DNA from: Pseudokineococcus lusitanus
Lineage (GTDB): Bacteria > Actinomycetota > Actinomycetes > Actinomycetales > Quadrisphaeraceae
Assembly: GCF_003751265.1 (NCBI RefSeq)
Contig: NZ_RJKN01000003.1
Span: forward strand, 1 to 64,000
Direction of reading: 5' to 3'
DNA: 64,000 bases
Position numbers and translations under genes: made by a program. Of the stretch, positions 7,719 to 16,290 are shown piece after piece; position 1 is the stretch's first letter, and each line of letters starts with the position of its first letter. Below the pieces are notes generated by a model. The model did no database searches. It worked only from the letters and a program-made list of their open reading frames with translations, and had not been told where the DNA came from.

Positions 7719-8825
7719 TCAGCGGGGGACGGCGCGCAGGGCGCCCACCGCCCGGCCGAGCCCTCTCGCCCCGCGGGCCGCGCCCGCGGCGACACGCACC
7801 GGCAGCCGGCCGCGCAGCCGCTCGTACGCCCGCCGCCAGCGGGCGGACTCCTTGCGCGCGGCCCGGACCTCGTCCTCGAGGCGCGCCACCCGGGCGCGGG
7901 CCGCCGCGAGGTCGCGGCGGACGGCGTCGCCCCGCTCCTCCGCCTCCGCCCGGCGCGCCGTGGCCTCCGCCGTGGCCGCCCGCGATCGCACGAGCGCTCC
8001 GGCGAGACCGCCCGGCGACGTGCCGCCCGCGAGGACGCCCCGGTGCCGTCCCACGCCGTCGGCGGAGGTGGTGGGCGTCACCACCCAGCTCGACTCCTCG
8101 GGCCACAGGTGCATGAGGGCCGCGCCGTCGTCGCCCAGCCAGTCGACCGGGGTCATGCGCGCGACGTCGAGCCCGGCGGCCCGCAGCCGGTCCTCGACGT
8201 CGTGGCCGTACATCCGCACGTGGTCGGCCTGCCCGAAGCGGCGCACCCGCTCGTCGGCGGATGCGTCGGGGTCCTCGTCGGTGGCCCGGCCCGGCGCCCA
8301 CGGCACCTGGAGGAGCGCCAGCCCCCCGGGCTTGAGGACACGGGCGACCTCCCGCATGGCGGCGGCGTCGTCCGGCACGTGCTCGAGCACGTGGTAGGCC
8401 ACGAGGAGGTCCACCGAGCCGTCGGCCAGCGGCAGGTCGGTGAGGCTGGCGCGGACGTCCACCGCCCGGCCGTCGGCGCCCGGGTCGAAGTCCACACCGA
8501 GGTACCCCTGGGGGCAGAGCCGCCGGAGCTGCTGCGCCACCGGCCTGCTCGGGGCGACGTCGACGACGAGGGAGGCGAGGGCCAGCCGCGGCGCGAGCCC
8601 GTCGAGGACGAGCGAGAGGAAGCGGTGCCGCTCCAGCGCCCGGCAGCGCGGGCACGCGGCGTCCGGGCGGCCCCGCGGCCCCGGCCCGTAGGCGGAGGCC
8701 TCGTCCCCGCAGGCGGGGCACCACCGGAGCCCCCCGTCGGCGGACCGCCCGGGCCCGGTGCCCGGGCGCCCCGCCGCACCCGCCGCGCCCTGCCGCGCCG
8801 TCGTGCCCGTCGTGCTCGTCGTCAT
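7719..8825 (-). CDS. SAM-dependent methyltransferase with zinc-ribbon start and coiled-coil tail
   Basis: Product of 368 residues. A disordered start leads to a four-Cys zinc ribbon (CPACG and CPRC). The class I methyltransferase fold follows: VVDVAPSRP (weakly glycine-rich motif I), LGVDFDPG, LTDLPLADGSVDLLVAYHVLEHV (methyltransferase 11 type) and LKPGGLALLQVPW. Residues about 285-350 are an Ala/Arg/Glu-rich coiled coil. Such enzymes in polysaccharide clusters often cap or modify glycans, but the substrate is unknown; action on a rhamnose-containing glycan is inference from neighbours. Start ATG 8825 was chosen over an upstream ATG that would add an Arg-rich extension. Confidence 0.8.
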   Translation of the reverse strand: MTTSTTGTTARQGAAGAAGRPGTGPGRSADGGLRWCPACGDEASAYGPGPRGRPDAACPRCRALERHRFLSLVLDGLAPRLALASLVVDVAPSRPVAQQLRRLCPQGYLGVDFDPGADGRAVDVRASLTDLPLADGSVDLLVAYHVLEHVPDDAAAMREVARVLKPGGLALLQVPWAPGRATDEDPDASADERVRRFGQADHVRMYGHDVEDRLRAAGLDVARMTPVDWLGDDGAALMHLWPEESSWVVTPTTSADGVGRHRGVLAGGTSPGGLAGALVRSRAATAEATARRAEAEERGDAVRRDLAAARARVARLEDEVRAARKESARWRRAYERLRGRLPVRVAAGAARGARGLGRAVGALRAVPR

Positions 8826-8903
8826 GGCCTCCCCCGTCGCCCGTCCCCGTCGACGCCGCGATGCTGCCACGCGGGGAAGGCCCCGCGGGGGCCGCGGGAC
8901 GGG

Positions 8904-9764
8904 TCAGCCCGCGGACGTCCCGAGGACGGAGGGGGCGGCCGCCTCCCAGCGGGACCGCCACTCCCCCACCGGCTCCACGCCGGCGGCCCGCAGGCGGTCG
9001 TGACCGAGGACGCTCCACGCCGGCCGGGGCGCGGGGCGCGGGTAGGCCTCGGAGGTGGTGGCGTCCACCCGCTCCGGGTCGAGCCCCGAGGAGACGGCCA
9101 CGGCCTGCGCGAGGTCGCGCCACGTCGCCGTGCCGGAGGCGGTGCCGTGGTACGTCCCGCCGGGGGCGTCGGCGTCGACGAGCCGCAGCAGGAGGTCGGC
9201 GAGGTCGCGCGCCCACGTGGGCTGGCCGCGCTGGTCGTCCACGACGGCGATGCGGTCCCGGTCGGCGAGCAGCCGGGCGATGGTGCGCGGGAAGCAGGGT
9301 GCGTCGCCGTACAGCCAGGCCGTCCGGACGACGAGGTGGCGGGGACCCACGCCGAGCACGGCCCACTCCCCGGCCAGCTTCGTGCGCCCGTAGGCGGAGC
9401 GCGGCGCGGTCGGGGCGTCCTCGGCGTAGGGCTCGGTGGCGGTGCCGTCGAAGACGTAGTCGGTGGACACGTGGACGAGGCGGGCGCCGGCCGCCGACGC
9501 GGCGACCGCGAGGTTGCGCGCGCCCGTGGCGTTGACGGCGAAGGCGGAGCCCTCGGCGGCCTCCGCGTCGTCGACGGCGGTCCACGCGGTGGCGTTGACG
9601 ACGACGTCCACGTCGGCGAGGACCCGCCGGCAGGCCTCGGCGTCGGTGACGTCGAGGTCCGCCCTCCGCAGCGGGGTGACGTCGTCGCCCCGGGCCTGCA
9701 GCGCGGCCACCACCTCCCGCCCGAGCATCCCCGTCGCACCCACCACGGCCCACCGCGTCGTCAT
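8904..9764 (-). CDS. rfbD: dTDP-4-dehydrorhamnose reductase
   Basis: Product of 286 residues, normal for RmlD, which reduces dTDP-4-keto-L-rhamnose to dTDP-L-rhamnose with NAD(P)H. The SDR fold starts VVGATGMLGREV (glycine-rich cofactor loop, about residues 6-17). The catalytic motif YGRTKLAGE (Tyr/Lys) is at about 128-136, with VSTDYVFDGT before it and VRTAWLYG after it. Start ATG 9764 has no Shine-Dalgarno; GACGAT ends 6 nt upstream, so leaderless expression is likely. Together with rfbA and rfbC it lacks only rfbB for a full dTDP-rhamnose pathway. Confidence 0.96.
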   Translation of the reverse strand: MTTRWAVVGATGMLGREVVAALQARGDDVTPLRRADLDVTDAEACRRVLADVDVVVNATAWTAVDDAEAAEGSAFAVNATGARNLAVAASAAGARLVHVSTDYVFDGTATEPYAEDAPTAPRSAYGRTKLAGEWAVLGVGPRHLVVRTAWLYGDAPCFPRTIARLLADRDRIAVVDDQRGQPTWARDLADLLLRLVDADAPGGTYHGTASGTATWRDLAQAVAVSSGLDPERVDATTSEAYPRPAPRPAWSVLGHDRLRAAGVEPVGEWRSRWEAAAPSVLGTSAG

Positions 9765-9770
9765 GCGGCC

Positions 9771-9776
9771 ATCGTC
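9771..9776 (-). promoter_or_regulatory. -10-like GACGAT of rfbD
   Basis: Six nt before the ATG of rfbD on the minus strand, with no Shine-Dalgarno between; fits a leaderless start. Confidence 0.4.
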
Positions 9777-9960
9777 GCAGCGACCGACGCCCCGGCCGTG
9801 CAGACCGGGCCGCCCGGCGGACCGGGTGACCCGGCCGGGGCCCGTGCGCCCGGACGGGTGAGCCCCGCCCCGCCGGGCCGCCCGCACCTCACCCTCTCGG
9901 CCCCCCGGCCCGATGACCCCACGGACAGCAGGACCCGAGGACACCGAGGAGCCGAGACCC

Positions 9961-10731
9961 ATGGACCGTCGACACCATCGCCGGGGCGCCGTCGCGGCGA
10001 CCCTCGCCGCCGCCCTGCTCGTCGGGGGCGGGGCCACCGCCGTGGCCACGGCCGCGACCGGCACCGACGCGGCGGCCACGACCGCCGCCACCTCGTCCGT
10101 CACCACCACCGCCGCCTCGACGGCGCGGATCGTCCGCACCGACGCGCCGCTCACGCTGCGCGTCGGCGCCCCGCGCCAGACGATCCAGATCGCCGTCCAG
10201 ACCAACGAGCCCATGGACGCCGCGCGGGTCTCGCTCGTCGGCGGCAGCGGTCGCGTCGGCCCGCAGGGCACGAGCACCAAGGCCCTCCCGGGCAGGCCCA
10301 CGACGCAGCGGGCCGACGTCGTCCTCGACGTCACCCAGCTCCCCGGCTGGGGCCGTCTGGGCTGGGAGCTGTCCGGCTGGAGGACGTCGGACGGTAGCTG
10401 CACGCTCGTCGACCACACGGTGCGCGTCGACGTCCGCGCCCACTCCCAGGCCGCGCTGACGGCGGTCAAGCGCTCGGGCGAGAAGGTGCGCGTCCAGGGC
10501 GCGCTGCGCGCCTACCACACGGTGAAGCAGCAGATGGTCCCGTGGGCGGGGCGGCCCGTGGAGATCCAGCGCCACGACGGGAAGAGCTGGCAGCGGGTGG
10601 CCACCGCCACCACGACGAAGGCCGGCGCCGTCGACCTCTCCGTCACCGCGCCGCGGGGCAGCTACCTGCGCGTCGTCGCCGCCGACACGGGCCGGATCTG
10701 GGGCGTCACGAGCGACGGCATCCGCGTCTGA
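9961..10731 (+). CDS. Secreted beta-rich protein, paralogue family member 5
   Basis: Product of 256 residues. Signal peptide of about 35 residues followed by a Thr/Ala-rich linker (to about 60). The most diverged of the five local paralogues: the second domain keeps KRSGEKVRVQG, LRAYHTVKQQMVPW, RPVEIQRHDGKSWQRV and a final RIWGVTSDGIRV, in register with the IFGRTSPSVRA end of member 1. Two Cys at most. Presumed extracellular. Position between rfbD and rfbC again places the family with dTDP-rhamnose genes. Start ATG 9961 follows GAGGAG at workable spacing. Function unknown. Confidence 0.8.
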   Translation: MDRRHHRRGAVAATLAAALLVGGGATAVATAATGTDAAATTAATSSVTTTAASTARIVRTDAPLTLRVGAPRQTIQIAVQTNEPMDAARVSLVGGSGRVGPQGTSTKALPGRPTTQRADVVLDVTQLPGWGRLGWELSGWRTSDGSCTLVDHTVRVDVRAHSQAALTAVKRSGEKVRVQGALRAYHTVKQQMVPWAGRPVEIQRHDGKSWQRVATATTTKAGAVDLSVTAPRGSYLRVVAADTGRIWGVTSDGIRV

Positions 10732-10757
10732 CCGCTCCCGACCCGGCAGCACCCGCC

Positions 10758-10792
10758 CGCCCCGTCCCCGGCACGTCGTCGGGGGCGGGGCG
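10758..10792 (+). terminator. Hairpin terminator of the 9961 gene
   Basis: Arms 10758-10770 and 10780-10792 pair over 13 bp with one G-T wobble and a 9-nt loop, directly upstream of the rfbC promoter. Confidence 0.65.
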
Positions 10793-10804
10793 TCGTCGTG
10801 CTCC

Positions 10805-10810
10805 TAGGGT
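10805..10810 (+). promoter_or_regulatory. -10-like TAGGGT of rfbC
   Basis: Seven nt before the ATG of rfbC, no Shine-Dalgarno; leaderless start likely. Confidence 0.5.
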
Positions 10811-10817
10811 GACCCGC

Positions 10818-11438
10818 ATGCCTGTCGAGCCCCTGGACATCGAGGGCGCCTTCGTCGTGCGCCCCACGCAGCACCGCGACAGCCGCGGCGTCTTCATGGA
10901 GTGGTTCACCGAGAAGGCCTTCGCGGAGCAGACGGGGCACCCGCTGCGGCTCGCCCAGGCGAACTGCAGCGTCTCGGCCGCCGGCGTCGTGCGCGGCATC
11001 CACTTCGCCGACGTGCCGCCCGGCCAGGCCAAGTACGTCTTCTGCCCCTCCGGCGCCGTCCTCGACGTCGTCGTGGACATCCGGGTGGGCTCGCCCACGT
11101 ACGGACGGTGGACGTCGGTCCTGCTCGACGACGTCGACCGCTGCGCGGTCTACCTCGCCGAGGGGCTCGGGCACGCCTTCATGTCGCTCGCCGAGGGCAG
11201 CACGGTGGTCTACCTCTGCTCCGAGGGCTACTCGCCCGGCCGCGAGCACGGCATCGACCCCCGCGACGCCGACCTCGCGATCACCTGGCCCGTGCAGGAC
11301 CGGGACGGCAACCCGCTCGAGCCGCTGCTCAGCGAGAAGGACACCGCGGCACCGACCCTCGCCGAGGCACGGGAGCAGGGCCTGCTGCCGACGTACGAGC
11401 AGGTCACCGAGCACCTCGCCGCGCTGCGCCGGGGCTGA
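10818..11438 (+). CDS. rfbC: dTDP-4-dehydrorhamnose 3,5-epimerase
   Basis: Product of 206 residues, typical of RmlC. Cupin-fold enzyme that epimerises dTDP-4-keto-6-deoxyglucose at C3 and C5 to the L-rhamno form in the cytoplasm. Visible motifs: DSRGVFMEWF (about residues 17-26), QANCSVSAAGVVRGIHF with the catalytic His and preceding Arg (about 48-64), LDVVVDIRVGSPTYG, and LGHAFMSLAEGSTVVYLCSEGYSP. It has its own leaderless-type promoter and a strong terminator on each side, so it is monocistronic rather than part of an rfb operon. Confidence 0.96.
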   Translation: MPVEPLDIEGAFVVRPTQHRDSRGVFMEWFTEKAFAEQTGHPLRLAQANCSVSAAGVVRGIHFADVPPGQAKYVFCPSGAVLDVVVDIRVGSPTYGRWTSVLLDDVDRCAVYLAEGLGHAFMSLAEGSTVVYLCSEGYSPGREHGIDPRDADLAITWPVQDRDGNPLEPLLSEKDTAAPTLAEAREQGLLPTYEQVTEHLAALRRG

Positions 11439-11450
11439 CCGGCGCCGGGC

Positions 11451-11480
11451 CCTCCCGGCGCCGCCGCCGGCGCCGGGAGG
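11451..11480 (+). terminator. Perfect 12-bp hairpin terminator of rfbC
   Basis: Arms 11451-11462 and 11469-11480 with a 6-nt loop, 12 bp after the rfbC stop codon. Confidence 0.7.
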
Positions 11481-11530
11481 TGGCGCGACGCGCCGGGTCG
11501 CGCGCGCAGGGAGCGTCCAGCCGGGGTGCC

Positions 11531-11536
11531 TATCCT
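11531..11536 (+). promoter_or_regulatory. -10-like TATCCT of the LCP gene
   Basis: Seven nt before ATG 11544, no Shine-Dalgarno; leaderless start likely. Confidence 0.5.
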
Positions 11537-11543
11537 CCTGCGC

Positions 11544-12782
11544 ATGCCCAGCCAGCCCGAGCCCCGGCGGGTGCCTGCCGCCGAGGAGCCGCGGTGGGGC
11601 CCCTCCACGACCTACCGCTCCCGCCCCCGCGTCCTGCGCGGGGGGACGGGCGACGACCGCCGCCAGCTCCCGCCGCCCAGCTCCCCGCGCCCCGCGGGGG
11701 CCACGACGGACCGCCGCGAGCCCCCGCTGCCCCGCCCGGGCGAGCGCGACGCCCGCGGCCGAGTGCCGCTGGAGCGGCCGCCCTCGGGCGGGACGACGTA
11801 CGGGCGGCGCACCTCGGCCCGGGTCCGACGACGGCGGACCGTCGCCGTCGTGGCCCTGCTGCTCGTCGCGGCCCTCGTGGTCTACCCCGTCGTCCTCGGC
11901 ACGACGGCGCTCGGCGCGCTGCAGCGGGAGGACGCCCTCGGCGCCTCGGCGGTGTCCGGGACGCCGGGGCACACGTACCTGCTCGTGGGCTCCGACAGCC
12001 GCGAGGGCACGACCATCGGCGGTGACGCCGAGGGCGAGCGGACCGACTCGATCATCATGCTCCACGTGCCCCGCTGGGGCGGTCCCAGCGTCCTCGTCAG
12101 CATCCCGCGCGACTCCTACGTCGCCGTGCCCGGCTACTACGAGACGAAGATCAACGCCGCCTTCTCCCTCGGCGGGGCACCGCTCCTCGTCGACACCGTC
12201 GAGCAGGCGACCGGGGTCAAGATCGACGACTACGTCGAGACGGGCTTCACGGGCTTCGCCGACGTCGTGGACGCCGTCGGGGGCGTGGAGATGTGCCCCG
12301 AGACGGCGATCGTCGACCCGAAGGCGCGGCTCGACATCGAGGCCGGCTGCCAGCTCATGGACGGCGACACCGCTCTCGGCTACGCCCGGACGCGCTACGA
12401 GGACCCGCGGGGCGACATCGGGCGCGGTGACCGCCAGCGCGAGCTGATGTCGGCCATCGCCGCCAAGGGCACGTCACCCTCGTTGTTGCTCAACCCCTTC
12501 CGCGCCGTGCCCACGGCCGGGGCCGCCGGCGGGGCACTCACGGTCGACGACTCGACGGGCCTGTGGGACCTCGCCACCTTCGCCCGCGGCATGCGGAGCG
12601 CGTCGTCCGCGGACGGCATCTCGATGACCGTCCCCGTCGCCCGCTCCGACCGGATCACCAACTCCGGCCAGGTCGTCGACTGGGACGAGGCCCAGGCCGA
12701 CGCGCTGTGGACGGCGCTGCGCGAGGACGACACCGACGCGGTGCGGGCCATCGCCGAGGCGCAGGAGGCCCAGGTCTCCTGA
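11544..12782 (+). CDS. LytR-CpsA-Psr (LCP) family glycopolymer ligase
   Basis: Product of 412 residues. A proline/arginine-rich cytoplasmic region (about 1-95) is followed by one membrane helix (VAVVALLLVAALVVYPVVLG region). The extracellular LCP domain contains LLVGSDSREG, ERTDSIIMLHV, SIPRDSYVAVPGYYETKINAAF (lipid phosphate-binding Arg/Asp region), GGVEMCPE and GYARTRYEDPRGDIGRGDRQ. LCP enzymes move glycopolymers from a polyprenyl phosphate carrier to peptidoglycan (arabinogalactan in mycobacteria). The adjacent rfb genes fit attachment of a rhamnose-linked wall polymer. ATG 11544 was chosen over the ATG at 11526 because the upstream TATCCT overlaps that earlier start region. Confidence 0.92.
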   Translation: MPSQPEPRRVPAAEEPRWGPSTTYRSRPRVLRGGTGDDRRQLPPPSSPRPAGATTDRREPPLPRPGERDARGRVPLERPPSGGTTYGRRTSARVRRRRTVAVVALLLVAALVVYPVVLGTTALGALQREDALGASAVSGTPGHTYLLVGSDSREGTTIGGDAEGERTDSIIMLHVPRWGGPSVLVSIPRDSYVAVPGYYETKINAAFSLGGAPLLVDTVEQATGVKIDDYVETGFTGFADVVDAVGGVEMCPETAIVDPKARLDIEAGCQLMDGDTALGYARTRYEDPRGDIGRGDRQRELMSAIAAKGTSPSLLLNPFRAVPTAGAAGGALTVDDSTGLWDLATFARGMRSASSADGISMTVPVARSDRITNSGQVVDWDEAQADALWTALREDDTDAVRAIAEAQEAQVS

Positions 12783-12810
12783 CACGGCCGCCCCGGCCGG
12801 GCACAGCGGG

Positions 12811-12831
12811 GCGCCCGTGCGCAGCGGGCGC
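12811..12831 (+). terminator. Short hairpin after the LCP gene
   Basis: Arms GCGCCCG (12811-12817) and CGGGCGC (12825-12831), 7-nt loop, 28 bp past the stop. Weaker than the other terminators here. Confidence 0.4.
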
Positions 12832-13001
12832 GCCGGGACGTCACCCGGCGGGCCGAGCGCGCCTGGGCCGGATGGGGTCACGGGCAGGGCCGTCCGGGGT
12901 GCCGGAGTGCCGGCGAGGCTCAGGTGCCCGACGGGCACGACGACGGAGGGGCGTCATCACCCGTCGGCCCGAGACCACCGGGCCTCCCCGCAGGAGCCTC
13001 C

Positions 13002-14264
13002 ATGACCAGCGCCCAGCGCCGTCGCTCTCCCTCCCGTCGCACCACCCGCGCCACCGCCCTCGCGGCCGCGGCGGTCGTCGTCGTCGCCGGCGCGGCCTCG
13101 GCGACGGCGGCCCCCGCCGCGACGAAGGCCGTCGACCTCGGTGACCGCCCCGTCGTCATCGCCGCCGTCGGCAGCCCGGGCGACTCCGCGACGGCCGCGA
13201 ACGCCGCCGCCCGCGTCGACGCCCCGGTCGTCTACACGACGTCCGCCTCCCTCTCCCCCTCCACGCGCAAGTTCCTCAAGGGGTACAAGGCGTCGTCCGT
13301 CGTCGTCGTCGGCGGCACCGCGGCCATCAGCCAGGACGTCGCCCGCGAGGTCGACAGCCTCTCCGGCACGCTCCACCGGGTCGCCGGTGCCGACAAGTAC
13401 GAGACCGCCGCCGCCATCGCCGCCTTCATGGCGCGCGTGCCCGCCGCCGCCCCCGCGAAGGACGGCGCCTCCGCCTACCAGCTCTGGCTCGCCGCGGGCC
13501 ACAAGGGCACGACGGCCGACTTCCTGGCCTCCCTCAAGGGGAAGCAGGGCATCCAGGGCATCCAGGGCCTCCCCGGCATCCCCGGCGCCGCCGGCGCGCA
13601 GGGCCTCATGGGCCTGCAGGGCCCGGCCGGGGCGGACGGCCTCGACGGCGCCACCGGCGTGGACGGCCTCGACGGCGCGAACGGGGCGGACGGCCTCGAC
13701 GGCCAGGACGGCGCCACCGGCGCCACGGGTGCGGCAGGCGAGGTCGGCCCACGGGGCCTGACCGGTCCCCAGGGCGAGACCGGCCCCCAGGGCGCCCGGG
13801 GCGAGACCGGCGCCACGGGTGCGGCCGGCGCGCAGGGCGACCCGGGCGAGGCCGGCCCTCAGGGACCCGCAGGGGCCCGGGGGACCACCGGTGAGACGGG
13901 TCCTGCGGGTGCGGCCGGCGCCCAGGGACCGCAGGGCGACACCGGCCCCGCCGGTCCGCAGGGGCCCGCCGGCCCGCAGGGCCCCGCGGGCCCGACCGGC
14001 GCCACCGGCCCGACCGGCGCCAGCGGTGTGGCCGGCGTGCGCCTGCACTCCGAGAACTACGTCGTCCCCTCCGACGGCGCGGGGACGATCGACGTGTCCT
14101 GCGACCCGGGCGAGCTCGCCATCTCCGGCGGCTGGAAGGCCGACAGGGCCCTCGCACCCTCGGAGGCGTACGTCATGAGCACCACGACCTACCGCTTCCG
14201 CACGACGTTCGAGGCGGGTACCACCGTGGACGTCCACGTCGTCTGCCTCACGCAGAGCGCCTGA
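13002..14264 (+). CDS. Secreted collagen-like protein with a cell-wall-binding repeat
   Basis: Product of 420 residues. Signal peptide at about 1-40. Residues about 45-145 match one cell-wall-binding type 2 (CWB2) unit: [42 protein letters not shown], and [16 protein letters not shown] short linker ([14 protein letters not shown]...FLASLKG), as found before collagen stretches in phage and bacterial fibres, leads into an uninterrupted Gly-X-Y run from about 178 to 345, rich in GPQ, GAT and GLDG triplets. A globular end of about 75 residues has two Cys. It should trimerise into a collagen rod on the cell surface. CWB2 domains usually come in threes, so a single unit per chain may act as three in the trimer. 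Strong CAGGAG before the ATG. Confidence 0.88.
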   Translation: MTSAQRRRSPSRRTTRATALAAAAVVVVAGAASATAAPAATKAVDLGDRPVVIAAVGSPGDSATAANAAARVDAPVVYTTSASLSPSTRKFLKGYKASSVVVVGGTAAISQDVAREVDSLSGTLHRVAGADKYETAAAIAAFMARVPAAAPAKDGASAYQLWLAAGHKGTTADFLASLKGKQGIQGIQGLPGIPGAAGAQGLMGLQGPAGADGLDGATGVDGLDGANGADGLDGQDGATGATGAAGEVGPRGLTGPQGETGPQGARGETGATGAAGAQGDPGEAGPQGPAGARGTTGETGPAGAAGAQGPQGDTGPAGPQGPAGPQGPAGPTGATGPTGASGVAGVRLHSENYVVPSDGAGTIDVSCDPGELAISGGWKADRALAPSEAYVMSTTTYRFRTTFEAGTTVDVHVVCLTQSA

Positions 14265-14270
14265 CGGCAG

Positions 14271-14299
14271 GGGGCGGGTCCCGGGCCGGGACCCGCCCC
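14271..14299. terminator. Perfect 12-bp convergent terminator
   Basis: Arms 14271-14282 and 14288-14299 with a 5-nt loop, between the collagen-like gene and purE on opposite strands. Confidence 0.75.
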
Positions 14300-14303
14300 T
14301 TGC

Positions 14304-14858
14304 TCAGTCCCCGGCGACCCGTTCCCGCAACGCCGCGCCCTTGCCCTCGGCGGCGGCGCGGAGCTCGTCCTGGAAGGTCGCCATCCGCGCCCGCAGGCGG
14401 ACGCCGCGCTCGTCGTCCGCCGCGGCGAGCACCCGGACGGCCAGCAGCCCCGCGTTGCGGGCGCCGCCGACCGACACCGTCGCCACCGGCACGCCGGCCG
14501 GCATCTGGACGATGGAGTACAGCGAGTCGACGCCGTCGAGGTGCGCCAGCGGCACCGGCACCCCGACCACCGGCAGCGGCGTGAGCGCCGCGAGCATGCC
14601 GGGCAGGTGCGCCGCTCCCCCGGCCCCGGCGACGACCACCCGCAGGCCGCGGTCCGCCGCGTGCCGGCCGTAGTCGAGCATCCGATCGGGCATGCGGTGG
14701 GCGGAGACGACGTCGACGGCGTGCGGCACGTCGAACTCCGCGAGCGCGGTCGAGACCGCCTCCATCACCCGCCAGTCCGAGTCGGAGCCCATGACGACGC
14801 CGACCACCGGGTCGCCGTCCCCGACGACCGCACCCAGCCCCTCGACCTGACGACCCAT
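14304..14858 (-). CDS. purE: N5-carboxyaminoimidazole ribonucleotide mutase
   Basis: Product of 184 residues, class I PurE. It converts N5-CAIR to CAIR in de novo purine synthesis. Motifs: [12 protein letters not shown] (about residues 18-29, phosphate loop), [11 protein letters not shown] (catalytic His) and [17 protein letters not shown]. The N-terminal ~16 residues are an extension relative to the shortest bacterial PurE. Start ATG 14858 follows GAGGGAGAG. Its start is 11 bp after the purK stop, so the two form a purK-purE operon. Confidence 0.95.
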   Translation of the reverse strand: MGRQVEGLGAVVGDGDPVVGVVMGSDSDWRVMEAVSTALAEFDVPHAVDVVSAHRMPDRMLDYGRHAADRGLRVVVAGAGGAAHLPGMLAALTPLPVVGVPVPLAHLDGVDSLYSIVQMPAGVPVATVSVGGARNAGLLAVRVLAAADDERGVRLRARMATFQDELRAAAEGKGAALRERVAGD

Positions 14859-14869
14859 GCCGCTCTCCC

Positions 14870-16096
14870 TCACTCGTCCAGCAGGCCGGCGAGGTAGTCG
14901 GCGGCGTGGCGGGCGCGGGCCCGCACGTCGTCGAGGTCGTCGCCGCTGACGCTGACGTGGCCGAGCTTGCGCCCGGGCCGCACGCCCTTGCCGTACAGGT
15001 GCACCTTGGCGCCGGGGTCGCGCGCCATGACGTGGCGGTACGCCCGGTACATCTCCTCGGGCCCCTCGTCGCGGGTGCCGAGGACGTTGACCATGACGGT
15101 CCACGGCGCCCGGGGGCGCGGGTCGCCGAGCGGGAGGTCGAGCACGGCCCGCAGGTGCTGCTCGAACTGGCTCGTCGTCGACCCGTCCTGCGTCCAGTGC
15201 CCGGAGTTGTGCGGCCGCATCGCCAGCTCGTTGACGAGGACGCGGCCGTCGGCCGTCTCGAAGCACTCGACGGCGAGCACGCCCGTGACGCCGAGCTCGC
15301 CGGCCACCCGGAAGGCGGCGGCCACCGCCGCGGAGGCGGCGTCGTCGTCGAGACCGGGTGCGGGGGCGGTGACCTCGCGGCAGACCCCGCCGACCTGGAC
15401 CGTCTCGACGACGGGCCACGCGGCGGCCTGGCCGCTCGGGCTGCGGGCGACGAGGACGGCCAGCTCGCGGGTGAAGGCCACCCGCTCCTCGGCGAGGAGC
15501 GGCCCGTCCGTGGCGGCGAACCAGCCGGCCACGACGTCGTCGGCCCGGGCCGCGGCGGCGTCGTCGAGGACGCGGACGCCCTTGCCGTCGTAGCCGCCGC
15601 GGGGCGTCTTGAGGACGAGGGGCCAGCCCAGCCGGTCACCGGCGGCGACGAGCGCGTCGACGTCGTCGACGGCGGCCCAGCCGGGGCAGGGGACGCCGAG
15701 CGCCGTGAGGCGCTCCCGCATGACGAGCTTGTCCTGCGCGTGCACGAGGGCCGCCGGGCCCGGGCGCACGGCGACGCCGTCCGCCTCGAGCGCGTGCAGG
15801 TGCTCGGTCGGCACGTGCTCGTGGTCGAAGGTCAGCGCGGCCGCGCCCGCCGCGACGCCCCGCAGCGCGGCGAGGTCGGTGTGGGCGCCGAGGTGGAGGT
15901 CCGGCACGACGAGCGCCGCGCTCTCCCCCGCGCCGGCGGCCAGCAGCCTCAGGCCGACGCCGAGCTCGACGGCCGCGGGCTGCATCATCCGCGCCAGCTG
16001 CCCGCCACCGACGACCGCGACGACGGGGAACCCGGGTCCCGCGCCCGTGCGGTCGGGGGCGACGTCGGCGGTGCGGTCGGTCGGCTCGAGGGGCAC
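14870..16096 (-). CDS. purK: N5-carboxyaminoimidazole ribonucleotide synthase
   Basis: Product of 408 residues. ATP-grasp enzyme that carboxylates AIR with bicarbonate to N5-CAIR. Motifs: [14 protein letters not shown] (about 25-38), [24 protein letters not shown] (ATP-binding loop, about 158-173), [27 protein letters not shown] and GRKLGHVSV. About 22 extra residues at the N-terminus before the core. GTG start without Shine-Dalgarno; TACCCT ends 6 nt upstream, so the purK-purE mRNA is probably leaderless. Confidence 0.96.
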   Translation of the reverse strand: MPLEPTDRTADVAPDRTGAGPGFPVVAVVGGGQLARMMQPAAVELGVGLRLLAAGAGESAALVVPDLHLGAHTDLAALRGVAAGAAALTFDHEHVPTEHLHALEADGVAVRPGPAALVHAQDKLVMRERLTALGVPCPGWAAVDDVDALVAAGDRLGWPLVLKTPRGGYDGKGVRVLDDAAAARADDVVAGWFAATDGPLLAEERVAFTRELAVLVARSPSGQAAAWPVVETVQVGGVCREVTAPAPGLDDDAASAAVAAAFRVAGELGVTGVLAVECFETADGRVLVNELAMRPHNSGHWTQDGSTTSQFEQHLRAVLDLPLGDPRPRAPWTVMVNVLGTRDEGPEEMYRAYRHVMARDPGAKVHLYGKGVRPGRKLGHVSVSGDDLDDVRARARHAADYLAGLLDE

Positions 16097-16102
16097 GCGG
16101 CG

Positions 16103-16108
16103 AGGGTA
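16103..16108 (-). promoter_or_regulatory. -10-like TACCCT of purK
   Basis: Six nt before GTG 16096 on the minus strand, with no Shine-Dalgarno. Confidence 0.5.
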
Positions 16109-16290
16109 CTGAGCCGGCGGCGGGCGCCGGCCGGCGTCCGCCCGGCGATCGCCGTGGGGGCGGGACGGGCCGGGGACGTGCCCGGGGCGGGACGGGGCGC
16201 CGCCGCGGATAGCCTGCGGCCCAGGCGGAGGCGGCTGCCCGGCGCGACGGACGGTCGTGGTCGGCGCCGCCCGGGCGACGAGGGGGCGGC

